This document shows positions 37,601 to 51,047 of a stretch of 64,000 nucleotides of DNA, piece after piece (the stretch's first letter is position 1; every line of letters starts with the position of its first letter). Location: NCBI GenBank assembly GCA_002221725.1, contig NJFT01000112.1, positions 59,952 to 123,951 of the forward strand, written 5' to 3'. This DNA is from Scedosporium boydii. Its lineage: Eukaryota > Ascomycota > Sordariomycetes > Microascales > Microascaceae. The notes beneath the pieces are model-generated. The model saw only the letters and a list, made by a program, of their open reading frames with translations, was not told where the DNA came from and did no database searches. The position numbers and the translations under genes were made by a program.

Positions 37601-38557
37601 AAGAACCGAGCCTTTTGCAAATCTCTGGCATGGTAACAACGTGAGTCCATGCGTGAGAAACTACTCCCATGACTCATCCCATGTGTGGGTAAATCGAGAG
37701 GGGCGTCTGGCTTTCTGAGAAGATGCCTTGTAAGTGAAGTTTATGCTGAGATGATGGCTTCCAGGATCCTCTGGAAGGTGATTGCTCTCTGTAAGTCAAT
37801 ACTTCAACTGAGTCTTGACTTAATGTCATGTGGTCCTCTTCAACGAGGCCCCTTTTTGTAGATGATGACGACGCTGGGTTCGCGACACCTTGCTCTCTTT
37901 GGAAGACCTCGTGCAAGATGTCGTTTGCTTTGCTTCGCCTCCTAGTAAGAGGGGGGGAATATCTCTTCACATGCTAAGACTCGCCTATCTCCTCAGCGTG
38001 CTGTCCACATCCCCATTCTATTGCTCTCATCGCACGTCGTCCTACATCATTTCTTCGAGAACGTAGCATAGATCAAAGAGCACAAACAACACAGTCATGG
38101 TAGCCTGGAGCATTTACAGCTGGTGGGCTTAAGCTACGAAACCCCGCGTCCCCGTCGTGTTGAGGCAGACAGTGATGTTTTTTGCTCTGGTTCCTTGCCA
38201 TAAATTCCTTAAAGAGGGAAGATTTTAGTGACTCCGGTGGCATACGGGAAGCTCTCGCCCCAGGGGAGCCGCGCTGCCGATCCGGAACCAGTCGCAGTTT
38301 GTCTTTTGGATCATTACTACAGGCATTTGAATCGTAAAACCAAACTATTGGGTGGAGATGCAAACTCCAAACCTGCATTCGCCACTTTGAAGGTTGGGCT
38401 TTTAGATCTCACATCAGTTTGCTAGCAATCAAAATAACAAATACGGGAAACAGCCGTGGCATAGACACCATTTATTTTCTCCTCCCATCTCATATTCACC
38501 ACCCCTCGGCATCTAGTCAATAGTACACAGAGAGCCCTAAAACAAAACATACACCAT
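34672..38557. other. Intergenic region, 3.9 kb
   Basis: Between the divergently placed lipase start and the RPT2 stop. No supported gene. Overlapping frames of 100-156 codons around 36438-37540 lack motifs; one minus-strand stretch near 37060-37440 has weakly coding-like pieces (see findings). Small inverted repeats occur at 36985-36999 and 37067-37114. Confidence 0.4.
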
Positions 38558-40115
38558 CTACAAATACAACCCCTCCGGCTCACCCTCCTGCTTCGTCCTC
38601 AACACCCTCTCCCTCGCAGCCCTGAAATCCGCCATCTGCACACGCATCCTCCGCTCCCTCAGCGCCATGAGACCGGCCTCGGAGCAAATGGCCTTGATGT
38701 CGGCGCCCGAAAGGTCGTCCTTCTGGCCGATGAACTCCTCGAGGTCGACGTCGTCGTTGAGGCTCATCTTGGAGGTGTGCAGCGCGAAAATCTTTCGCTT
38801 GGTGTTCTGATCGGGGTTCTCGAAGAGGATCTTGCGGTCGATTCGGCCGGGGCGGATCAGGGCAGGGTCGAGGGTTTCGATCTTGTTGGTCGCCATGATG
38901 ACTTTGACGTCACCGCGGTCGTCGAAGCCGTCGAGTTGGTTGAGAAGCTCGAGCATGGTTCGCTGGACTTCGCGCTCACCTCCTGAGGTTGATTCGTAGC
39001 GCTTGGTTCCGATGGCGTCGATTTCGTCGATGAATACGATCGAGGGGGCGTTTTCCGCGGCAACCTATAGGGTGGCGAGTTAGAGAAGAAGAACCCGGAA
39101 AGTAGGACAGAAAATTTTCAAGAGCGTATACATACCTGGAACAGCTGTCGCACAAGTCGAGGACCGTCACCGAGATACTTCTGAATCAACTCACTTCCTA
39201 CTATACGCAGGAAGGTAGCCGAAGTCTGGTTGGCGACAGCCTTGGCGAGCAGCGTCTTTCCTGTACCGGGAGCACCGTAGAGGATAACACCCTTGGGAGG
39301 TTTGATACCCATCTCCTCGTAAAGCTCGGGATGCAAAAGCGGCAACTCAACCGATTCCCGGACTTCCTGGATCTGCGTCTCCAAACCACCGATATCCGCA
39401 TACGACTCCGTGGGCGCCTTGTCGAGCTTCATGACACTGACCAAAGGATCCGCATCATCCGTCAGAACACCAACGATGCTGACACTCTTATGATGGAGCA
39501 ATACGCTGGCGCCGGGCTCGAGCAGATCCTTGTCGACGAAGCTCATGATGCTGACGTAGTACTCGGGACCGGTGGTGCTACTAACGATCGCGTGGTCATC
39601 GTCGATCATCTCCTCCAGGGTACCGACACCCATCGGGCTTCCTCGCATATCGTCGACGCGGCTGCGCTCGTCGGCCAGCCTGTCGTCGGCGTCGGAGCCT
39701 GCTCCTTCCTTGGCGGCCTTGGCCTTGCGGAGGCGCTCTTGGTTCTCGACGTACTCCTCTTCGAGGAGGAGGTGGTCGTGAATCCGCTGCATTCTTAATA
39801 GTCGGAGCTTGCATCGACTCGTGGGGTATACGGCGGGGAGCTTGGCTGCGGCACTGGTACCGCCGGCCTTTCTCTTCTTGCGACCTACGCGGGTCGTTGG
39901 GCGAGGAGGGGGCTCGTACTTCGGCTTCTTCTGTTTTAGAGGGGATACAGTTAGAATTTTGTATCAAGGGGGGATGGCATAGAGGGTCATTGTTCTAACC
40001 TTCTTATCCTTGTCATCTTTTCCATCTCCACCTCCCATTCCAGACTGACTTTGACCCTGTAGCAGATTGTGGTCAGTGGCGATTCAGCTTCATGATCAGC
40101 TAGAGGACGTACCAT
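38558..40115 (-). CDS. RPT2: 26S proteasome regulatory subunit 4 (Rpt2 AAA ATPase)
   Basis: Four exons, 40113-40115 (the ATG alone), 40000-40056, 39136-39930 and 38558-39064, give 453 residues. After splicing the protein starts [11 protein letters not shown], matching the conserved N-myristoylation signal of Rpt2. A basic N-terminal region, coiled coil and OB domain follow. Then come the AAA module with Walker A GAPGTGKT (239-246), Walker [14 protein letters not shown] and the arginine-finger segment [12 protein letters not shown]. The C-terminus GLYL is an HbYX motif that docks into the 20S alpha ring and opens its gate. Length is close to the family norm of about 440. It is one of six ATPases of the 19S base, active in nucleus and cytosol. 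Confidence 0.97.
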
Positions 40116-42144
40116 TGTGACAGCTCTCTCAGGTAGACGACGGCACGAATATGATTAAAATTGTATAATAGAGGAGAAATTTGAGATTGGGGTATGTGAG
40201 CTTCGGTTTCGAGTTGATGGATCGAAGGCGAAAGGTCGGGAAAGGGAATGGTTTAGCTGAGGATTGATGATGTTTGCCCTGCGACGAGGTCGTTGATAGC
40301 TTCGAAGGTGCCAGGCTGCTAGGTAACGCGACAGCATTTTGAATATTACATAAGCAACGGCCCGTGCGTTTGACGTTATTCATACTGTGGCGTATCACTC
40401 ACGCCTCAACCTTAGCCAGCGGCTGAGCCACAATCAAAGGACAGACAATTAGCAGGGATGAGCGATCCCAAACACCAACAGGCCCAAAGTATTTGTCCCT
40501 CTCGATAATACCTTTGTGCACCTGCGGTATTGCCTCAATCTCGGTTGAATGTCAATGGAGAAAGATTCGAAGAAACCCGGTCTAACATGTTTGCAATACC
40601 GCCAATTAATTAAAGTTCTAACGCTCCACGAACGATATCATATCAGTTCGCTCTCCTTTATTTTAATGCTAGGACATCGTCTCGTCTTGTAGATGATGTC
40701 TGCTGAGCAATGCTAGCAAAGGGCAAAGCATGCCCTCCGCTCCGGAGGTTGATCATACGTTGCCATACTCATCCAACATCTAACGAGTCTAAACTAGTTT
40801 ACCATTTGTCTTTTCCCTCAGCTCTAAGCGGCACATGGGGGTTTCCTCTTCTCTGCACTAGCGGATGTTGAGAGAATCGGTGCCTGTATAACCGGCGATG
40901 GATGTAACCATGACTCTCGTCATCACAGGGTACAGTGGCCAGGTATCATTCGGGTATATCTGCCGACAATTCCCTGCGGGGAGGAGACCATCTTCCAATG
41001 TGTTTCACTACTCCGTAGTGTCCGGTACAGGAAGTGCGTCGTGCTCTCGCCAGCGCCTATGCAAGAGGTCTGATTCCATTGTTCTCGCGACCTCGCCATA
41101 TATTCTCTCGAAAGAGTAGGACTGTCAATTGATGACAACCAACCAGGAGAGGTAAATAACCGAAGGAGCTCTGCCAACAGCTCAGAAAGTGGTGTGGTGG
41201 GCGAGAACTCACAAGACCCAGCAGGGAGTGTCGTGCGTCTCTGGGATAAGTGTATTCCCCAAGATAGGAGGATACCAAGCACCTGCTAGAACCCGGGTGA
41301 GAAAGACTGGTATCGAAAATCGAAGGGCGACGAAAAATTAATATAAATTCTGCAGGCGTCATTAATGCACGTCAATATAACCGTGAGCTCTGGATGGTCC
41401 CTTGGCACCACACCCGATGACGACCCGGGGTCGGAGGCTGGGCTAGGCTGCGTGTGCCATTTGGTCAGGACACGGCCGACAAGTCTAGCGTACCAGAATT
41501 GCCCATGACGGCTCAGACAACGGCTCGCTGAGACAACGGCCTTGGGACTTGTTATCTCGCAAGACCCCTCTCGTGACTTTGGCGATTCCCGTTCTCCCAC
41601 GATCCAGGAAGATCGGTGACCATGCGTCCAAATCCGGAGCGGTTAAAGTGCAACCACCCTCCGCCTCCAGTTACATTCAGCACTTCACCCGCGGCACGAG
41701 AGGATGCCGCAAAACATCGGATCCAAGTAAATTTCTCGAAGACAATAAATGAAGTGCCACCCTTTTTCATCCTGTCTCCCCCCAAACACCTTCCTTCCAC
41801 GCATTTTAGTATATTGATGGGGGCCAGGAAGATGGCTGGCCGACTGGGGAGGCCGGCCGTGGGAGAGTCTTGCCATCTCATGCGGGTATAGACGAGCTCT
41901 CAACTTTCATATACAAGCGAGTTGGCTGATCTCCCGCTTTAATGAGAAACCTTAGTTTTTATCTCTGCCTGCCCCCCTTTATTCTTCTTGTTGAATATCT
42001 GTGTTGTCCCGAGATGGATGATCTCCACTAAGCTTATTCTCTCTTTCCTCGCTCTCCTCGTTACAAATCGTGGATATTCCCCATGACATTCTGACTGGGC
42101 GGTGGTGGTTGTGATCTTCGTTTCAGTATGGCCATCATGTCGAC
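40116..42144. other. Intergenic region, 2 kb
   Basis: Includes the RPT2 promoter side. No supported gene; frames at 40898-41903 on both strands overlap and lack motifs. A short palindrome CACTACTCCGTAGTG lies near 41007. The rest shows nothing I can name. Confidence 0.45.
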
Positions 42145-42660
42145 ATGAGCATATCTCCAGCCCGGCCAACAGAACCAGAAGCAAGTTGGCAGCGACCCAG
42201 ACGTCAAGTCACATTTAGCGAGAGGATCGAGTTTTACGGCGAAAATGGCGAGGGTAGCACATCGCGGGCGAAGCATGATGACGATACGGCCATCGAACTG
42301 GGGTTGTTTTCGAAGGACAGACCATCAGCGGCGCGGCTGGAAGAAAATGGGAAGAGAGAGGTATCGCGAAGAACTATTTGCTGCCTCAGCAGAAAGACTT
42401 TTTTCGTACTGGTCATCATCGCCGTATTTCTCTTTGGCGGTCTTCTTGGAGGTGTGGCCGCTACGCAGATCAACAAAACTAAGTCGGATACCCGGTATGT
42501 AGACCTATCGAAATTGGTTGACACTTGCAGCTATATAGAAGCCCGACTGACAAAGTGAGATGATAGTGTAACTTCGAAATCCTCAGCCACATACACCGGC
42601 GGTGGATTCCCGACCATGACACACGCGAGGCCGATACCGATACCGACTGGGTCGATATGA
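42145..42660 (+). CDS. Small one-pass membrane protein of unknown function
   Basis: Exons 42145-42494 and 42567-42660 give 147 residues. The intron has donor GTATGT, branch CTGAC and acceptor GATAG. The N-terminal ~88 residues are hydrophilic (PRRQVTFSERIEFYGENGEG), followed by a Cys-containing juxtamembrane SRRTICCLSRKTF, one helix (VLVIIAVFLFGGLLGGVAA, about 95-113) and a short Ser/Thr/Pro-rich tail. The helix preceded by a basic 'R-Kt-F' stop and ending in Gly residues is common in fungal type II orphan membrane proteins. Read without splicing the frame ends at 42558 with 137 residues. I do not recognise a family. The following 300 bases contain further open stretches in other frames that I could not connect. 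Confidence 0.5.
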
Positions 42661-44055
42661 AATTGCCCTTGTTCACTTTGACGACACATGGCAAAAGGCT
42701 ATGCGATATGGAGCATCCTCCTTATCATGAGCCAGCTTGGCCGTTTATACTACCGCTAACATTGTACGACATTGTTCCCGTGCCCTGCCTCGAGGACGGA
42801 GGCCGGCGCAGCTTTTTCGACATAGCGATCTATTGGACGTGAGCATAGCAACCAGGACCGGCGTTTGGATTTTGGTGTTCTTCGTCTTTTTTGCCCTTTT
42901 TTCCTTCACTTTTTTGATTTGCCATAGAGGAGGCTCGGCGGAAGAAGCCGACAATGAGAAAAAGGAATCAAGGGGATTGGGCGTTTGAGGCAATCTGGCG
43001 CTGAATGGCACGAGAGCGTTCCGTTAAGGGTCGGAAATACGGATTTACTTTTGTTTCTTTAGATGCTGCCATATACCCACCATCGTTATGCTAGAGTTAG
43101 CAGTTCCATTAGGCAAGATTTGAGAAAATGGATTCAAGATTGCGTTATTGGTGTCTACAAAGGTATCCTACTATGTTGGGCTGACCGTCGCCATCTTAGG
43201 AGGCGAAAGATGATTCGTTAAGTGTCGTAAGGTCCTGCATGTAAAAGGAGTTGGGTTTGACAGGACCAAAAAGTGGATAGACATATCGGATTGGAAGCGT
43301 ATCGGTAGGCCAACAGGGTGGCTTTTTTCACTCTTGAAGACTCGAGGATCAAGTCCGGTGGGGGATACAACTTCGAAGATGCCTTCTCGTACATTTGGCG
43401 ATCCGACGACAGGAAGGCGAGAGCGGACTCAAGAATTTGATGCACCACGGAGGATATAAATGTACAGGATACACTCTTTTGTTCCATATTTTCTTTAGTC
43501 AGAGTTGTACCTAGTACACTACATCACTATCTTTATCTTCAATGGCGGGGTACTGAGGCACCAAATTGAGGCGCTGAGGCTTGGACAGCCCAAAAACACA
43601 CTTGACGCTAACACCCCCACCTCTGCATTGCATTTGACACTCTGCCTGCACCTTCTGCCAGACAGCACTAGGGCAATCCAGCCCAGCACCTTCCCCTCCA
43701 TATTCCTGCGTCATAAGCTTGCATCTTCCTCAAACAGCCTCCAAAGCCTGCTCAGCAGTCTACCAACATCAGATACTCTTTGGGCCCTGATCTCGACTGA
43801 GCCATCACCTCGTCTAACTCTTCTCCAAACACCCGCACTCCTTCTCTTTCGCCCCGCCTAAACGATATCCCATCCCACTGTCTCATATTCTTAAACTAGA
43901 AGTTTCCTAATTACTATCCCCGCGCCTATCCTATCTCCGATTCTCAACATCCTCGTTCAAACGACCTGGCCATCGCATCACCTTATCAACTACCATCCAA
44001 ACCCCCGCCGCCCCTACGCCGATCCTTTTTGTCCCGACGCTCCCCCGCTTCCGCC
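42661..44055. other. Intergenic region with UBC1 leader
   Basis: About 1.4 kb. An open frame at 43505-43861 shows no motif and probably belongs to the UBC1 5' leader. The last 150 bases before 44056 are C/T-rich. A one-helix-like frame (42737-42988, with a stretch FFVFFALFSFTFLICH) starts inside other sequence and has no supporting context. Confidence 0.4.
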
Positions 44056-45001
44056 ATGGCGACCAGCCGAGAACGACGCATTGCGAAAGAGCTCTCCGAC
44101 ATTCGAGCCGACAGGGACAAGTCGGGCGTCTTCGCCGAGCCCATCGACGCCGCCGATCTCACGAGGCTCAAGGGCACATTTCCCGCGCCGCCCGATACCG
44201 TGTACGCCGGAGGGACCTACCAGGTTGATATCCAGATTCCCGACTCGTACCCGTTCAAGCCCCCCATCATCCGGTTTGATACCAAGATCTTCCATCCCAA
44301 TATCAGCAGCCAGACGGTATGTAGGAATCCTGGGAGGCTCTTCTCGATAGAGCTTTGGGGCGTATTTGCAGGAGCTGTACCCAGGCTTGCCTTGTATCCT
44401 AGCTGACAACTATCTCGATCCTGATTTAGGGTGCCATCTGCCTCGACATTCTCGGAACAGGCTGGTCTCCTGTGCAGACGATCAAGTCCGCTCTCATCTC
44501 CCTCCGCATGCTCCTCGAGTTCCCGAACCCCAAGGATCCCCAAGACGCCGAGGTAGCCAAGATGTCTCTCGAATACCCCGAGCAGTTTGCCCGGACCGCT
44601 CACGAATGGGCTGTTAAGTACGCCGGCGCTCCACGTAAAGAGATAGACTACTCCAAGTTTAAGAAGGACGAAACAAAGCCGAAGCAGCCCGCTGTTGAGT
44701 ACGTGTCATTTTATCCCCCCTCCCCCCCCGAACTGCCTGCTGTATGAATACGGATAGAACGTAGCCTAGCCTGGTCTAGTTTCTAGGGGCCCGAGCCAGG
44801 TTGCTAACCCATACTTTGATTCATAGTTACAAGGGCTATAACAAGGACCTCGTGGACCGTTTCGTCAACATGGGATTCCCCGTTAACGACGTCGTCGATG
44901 CTTTCGTCTACGTGGGTATTGACCGCAATGGCGGTGAAGACTACGAGCTAGAGGAGGCATACATGGGCGATATTACCGCCCGTCTTCTTGGAGAGAGTTG
45001 A
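44056..45001 (+). CDS. UBC1: Ubiquitin-conjugating enzyme E2 with C-terminal UBA domain (Ubc1/UBE2K type)
   Basis: Three exons, 44056-44316, 44430-44698 and 44827-45001, give 234 residues. The UBC fold spans about 1-155, with [17 protein letters not shown], the HPN motif in FHPNISSQT, and the catalytic Cys91 in [14 protein letters not shown]. After a Lys-rich linker a UBA domain ([20 protein letters not shown], about 182-234) binds ubiquitin. E2 plus UBA and the length match the class II Ubc1/UBE2K enzymes that extend Lys48-linked chains for proteasomal degradation. Both introns obey GT-AG rules and preserve the frame exactly at conserved positions. Confidence 0.95.
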
Positions 45002-46047
45002 AGGTTGCCGAGAGGAGCTACTAATTTCATTTCACCTGGCGCAAAACGGGATACCATCAAGATATACATGATGTTTAACGACGGAACTGGATTACACAAA
45101 TACCTGTAGGTTTGGCGGCTCCACGGCGGGAACATCGGCGGAGGGGAAATAGGAGATGCTGGACAGTTACCGTAGGCTCCCCCAAAGTGGCTCTCACTGC
45201 GCCTCCCTACTCCAGTCAAAATCCCCCCTCCCGTTCTCTTGTTGGTCCGCATTTCCTGGAGTTTCATTTGCTATTTATCCCCAACTGCCTATTCATCCTC
45301 ACTGGAGCTGCTTGGCAATGACTTCACTCTATGAAGTGTGTTGGTATGCTTACCTGTTGTCGATGATGTGTTGGGAGGGCATTTTGCATAGTCGGAGTCA
45401 TGGTGTTTTTCTTTTTTCCTTCTTCTCTTTCTCTGGTCCTCGTTGGTCTTTTCCTGTATCACCTCATACCCCTGACCCCTCTTCCTTTTCTTTTAGTCCC
45501 AGTGCATCTGGAGATGGTTTACGGCATGAGTTGAACATTGAACCCTGAGGGCGAGCTTGGGACTAAGAAACATGAAGACTAGGCTTAAATAAAACAGACA
45601 CCACTTCTGCTTTTAAAACTAGGAATTGGGAGGTATAAATGTAGAGACTGGAGGGCCTCAAGATAGCGAATGCGGCACAAATAGGCATGTAGAATATCTC
45701 CAAAAGAATATATAATACTGCCTACCACTCCCAACCGAGTCTATGAGTGTACCAGATGTAATAAATTTCCACATGTAATAAACAGAAGGAAAATAAGACC
45801 GCGAAGCCTCGGGAGAGGCGCAGACCGTTGACCGTTGAGCGCACGCACGAGCCTGCCCCATAGCCTCGCCAACCTACTCCATCCTCTTCAGAATACGACC
45901 TCACGTCTATTATTCAACCCTATCCCACACCCTTCACACCTCTTTTCCGATCCGTATAACACTCTCGTTTTACAAGGGGCGCGGGAGGAAGAATGACAAA
46001 AAAAGAGAAAAAGTTGCCCCCTCCTCTCCGCTTAGAGGCTCTCTCCT
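45002..46047. other. Convergent intergenic region
   Basis: About 1 kb between the convergent UBC1 and LSC1 genes. T-rich and AT-rich 3' flanks; the frame at 45156-45548 (130 codons) has no motif. Nothing else seen. Confidence 0.45.
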
Positions 46048-47481
<1,434 letters not shown>

Positions 47482-48604
47482 GGTTGCTGGGAAAATTTAT
47501 GACGGGGTGCAGTAGAGATGATGACGACAGAGAGTAACAACCAAAACAAAAATAAAAGCAGGAAACCCCGACACAAAAAGGAGCGGAACGAGGATGAACA
47601 CGAGCAACCGAGGGACGGAAGTTCAAAAACAGCGCGCCTCGACGGGAATGTGAAAGGGGGAAAGAGTGGAGTTTTGGAGAGATGTCGTTGCGATTTGGCA
47701 AACTTTCTATTTTTTTCCGCGGGGGGGAGGTAGATTTCCAGGGAGGAACAAGAAAGGAAGCTGCGAGTTTGGTCTTTTGGTCGGTACAATTGCAGCAAAG
47801 ATGTCAAATCAAGTCTCATTCCCATTTGCTTATCCCGAAGGCGCGGGTTTACCGCTTACCGTTTCCCACAGCCGGCGAAATCCGGCAGATTTGTTAGTGT
47901 TGAGACTAGCATTTCCGCTGCATGTGGTGGGTAGCCACCTGGTATCCGAAGATCCTCCGATAAGGAACCCTGGGAGAGGTTTTGGGAGGCTCAAGCTGCG
48001 ACTGGAGGACCGAGAGTGGGTGGGTGCCGGTATCAATTGCCTGTAACGGGGCGATGAGGGAAGCTCGGCTCTTCGATTGGTGTCTCAGCTCCGTGCTCCG
48101 GGTGGGTAGTACTATTGGTGAATATCTGATTGGTCAGCGAGAGCACCAGGAATTGAACAGCACCTCAACCAAAAACTGCTGCAGCTAACCGGCATGAATA
48201 CAGTATCAGCCGTGCATACCCAGATAGATACGACAGGGAGCTCTCAAAAAAATTTTTAAAATCCCCCTCAGCTTGGTGAAGCGTCAAAGAAAAGGTCTTG
48301 TATCCTTCGTTGGAAGGATCGGATCGAGTAGAGATATGCAATTGACTGCGTCATTATTCACTTAAAGGCCTGAGTTGTGTTGGCGGTTTGGCGCAGCTGC
48401 TGGCAATTGTATCCTTGAATTGTGCGTCACAAGAATTGTGGTGTAGCTCTTCTAGACTTTTTTTTCTTGCCCCACCACCACAGAGCATCTTGGATTTAGT
48501 GGATGAAGTTCGAGTCAACCCACATTGCGATCGCATCTCCAACCTCAACAAAGTAACTGGATTCCCAGAAGAAGCCGTTCCCCAGGATAGACCTTCTTCC
48601 AACT
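47482..48604. other. Divergent promoter region LSC1/ELP3
   Basis: About 1.1 kb shared by two divergently transcribed housekeeping genes. Frames at 47518-48188 overlap each other and have no motif. No RNA gene seen. Confidence 0.45.
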
Positions 48605-50439
48605 ATGGCGACTTCCACCGTAACGACGACCAAGTCAGGCCGCAAAAAGGACGCCAACCTTCCCCCAGACAGCGAGCGCTTCCTGCGATGCTGCGCTGAC
48701 ATCGCCAACGCCCTGATCGAAGACCATGAAGCATCCAAGGACTCAAGCCGTCCCGCCAAGGACATAAACCTCAACAGCTTGCGGACGAGGTTTGCGAGGA
48801 AGCACAAGCTTCATAATATACCGCCCCTCACGGCCATTATAGCTGCAATTCCCGAACACTACAAGAAGTACATTCTACCGAAGCTGATTGCGAAGCCTAT
48901 ACGTACGTTTCTTTTCCGAAAATATGAGTAGAAATAATTGTTGGTGTAATGCGGAGGACGAGCTGGTTTCTGCTGCTGTTATTATTGTTTCTTGGACCAC
49001 GGCTAACTTTCGAACTTCTAGGAACCTCGTCGGGTATCGCTGTCGTAGCCGTCATGTGCAAACCCCACCGATGCCCACACATCGCCTACACAGGAAACAT
49101 CTGCGTCTACTGCCCCGGCGGCCCCGACTCCGACTTCGAGTACAGCACGCAATCCTACACCGGATACGAGCCGACATCGATGCGAGCAATCCGGGCTCGG
49201 TACGATCCCTTCGAGCAGGCTCGGGGTCGCGTCGACCAGCTCAAGTCGCTAGGCCACTCCGTCGACAAGGTCGAGTACATTATCATGGGCGGAACCTTCA
49301 TGTCCCTGCCCGAGTCCTACAGGGAAGATTTCATCGCGCAACTACACAATGCTCTGAGCGGATATCAGACGTCAAGCGTCGACGAGGCCGTGACGGCGGG
49401 AGAGATGAGCAACATCAAGTGCGTGGGCATCACCATTGAGACGCGCCCGGATTACTGCCTGCAGCCTCACCTGTCGAGCATGTTGCGGTACGGGTGCACG
49501 AGGTTGGAGGTCGGTGTCCAGTCGCTGTACGAGGATGTGGCGAGAGACACGAACCGCGGGCACACCGTCGCGGCCGTCGCGGAGACGTTCTGCCTATCGA
49601 AGGATGCCGGGTTCAAGGTGGTCAGTCACATGATGCCCGACCTACCAAACGTCGGCATGGAGCGGGATCTGGATCAATTTAGGGAGTACTTTGAGAATCC
49701 CGCCTTCAGGACCGACGGTCTCAAAATTTACCCGACCCTCGTCATCCGAGGCACGGGTCTCTACGAGCTCTGGCGCACGGGGAGGTACCAAAATTACACG
49801 CCCAACGGGCTAATCGACCTCGTGGCTCGTATCCTGGCTCTAGTCCCGCCGTGGACCCGAATCTACCGCGTCCAACGTGACATCCCCATGCCGCTAGTCA
49901 CCTCGGGCGTCGAGAACGGAAACCTACGAGAACTAGCCCTCGCCCGGATGAAAGACTTCGGAACCACTTGCCGCGACGTACGAACCCGCGAAGTTGGCAT
50001 CAATGAAGTAAAGCACAAGATCCGCCCGAACCAGATCGAGCTCGTGCGCCGCGACTACGTCGCCAACGGCGGCTGGGAGACCTTCCTCTCCTACGAGGAC
50101 CCCAAGCAGGATATCCTCGTGGCGCTGCTGCGGTTAAGGAAGTGTACGGAAAAATACACCTACCGCGAGGAGCTCGTCGGGCAGCCCACGAGTCTCGTGC
50201 GGGAGCTTCACGTGTACGGGACGGCGGTGCCGGTGCACGCGAGGGATCCGAGGAAGTTTCAGCATCAGGGGTTCGGGACGCTGTTGATGGAGGAGGCGGA
50301 GAGGATTGCGAGGGAGGAGCATGGGAGCGAGAAGATTAGTGTTATTTCGGGGGTCGGTGTGAGGAGCTATTATGCTAGGCTGGGGTATTGGCTTGATGGG
50401 CCGTATATGAGCAAGTGGCTTGATGGGAGGAGTAGGTAG
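48605..50439 (+). CDS. ELP3: Elongator complex catalytic subunit Elp3 (tRNA U34 modification)
   Basis: Two exons, 48605-48902 and 49022-50439, give 571 residues. After a basic N-terminal tRNA-binding region, the radical SAM domain carries the 4Fe-4S cysteines in the spacing C-x9-C-x2-C (Cys117, 127, 130; [17 protein letters not shown]). It continues with [20 protein letters not shown] and [11 protein letters not shown]. The C-terminal GNAT-type acetyltransferase/acyl-CoA domain includes [21 protein letters not shown] and [12 protein letters not shown]. Elp3 transfers a carboxymethyl group derived from acetyl-CoA to wobble uridines of tRNAs, acting in the six-subunit Elongator. All signature residues are intact and the length is close to yeast (557). 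Confidence 0.97.
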
Positions 50440-51047
50440 GCAGGGGCGAAAGACAGAGGCGAAAGACAGAGGTGAAAGACAGGGGAGAAAGGCACGGGCG
50501 AAACTGATGAGGTCAGTTCGGTCATGTCAAGACTCTTGCTCATCGACCCCTTGAGGACTGCCTCTCTTTGATGTGACCTAGAAAGAGGAAAGGGGAAAAG
50601 GAAACGTTACTCTGGCTTTTGCAAATGGCCCTTGCTGGTCTGTCATTGTTACTCACTGGCTTGCACTCATGCAGTTTGTCCGTGTCCCTGCCTTGGAAAG
50701 TTAATTTATTTTTCCCGCCTTTATGCATCTCTGATCCCAGAGACACAGCCAAACATCTTCTGGAAGGAATCAGACCCTGCCAGGTCCTTTCAATTCCAGG
50801 TGAGCAACTCATTCTATCACATGTACTTCATTTTGAGATGGCAGACAGGATTGTGGATTATGGTCTTCATCATCACTCAACTACTCTGATGACTAGGGAA
50901 GGGAGGTGCTTGAGAAAATTGAATTTCATCAGACCAGTGAGCAGCGTGGCAAGTGTGCAGGTATACATCAATCTTTGGACTCCAATACTTCCACTGATTT
51001 CCAAGCTTCTACTAGACTCCACCCATGGATCAGTTTGAGTGTCCCAC
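50440..51047. other. Convergent intergenic region
   Basis: About 600 bases between ELP3 and the broken minus-strand gene. Starts with three to four degenerate copies of GGCGAAAGACAGA (about 50442-50505); the rest shows no gene. Confidence 0.45.
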
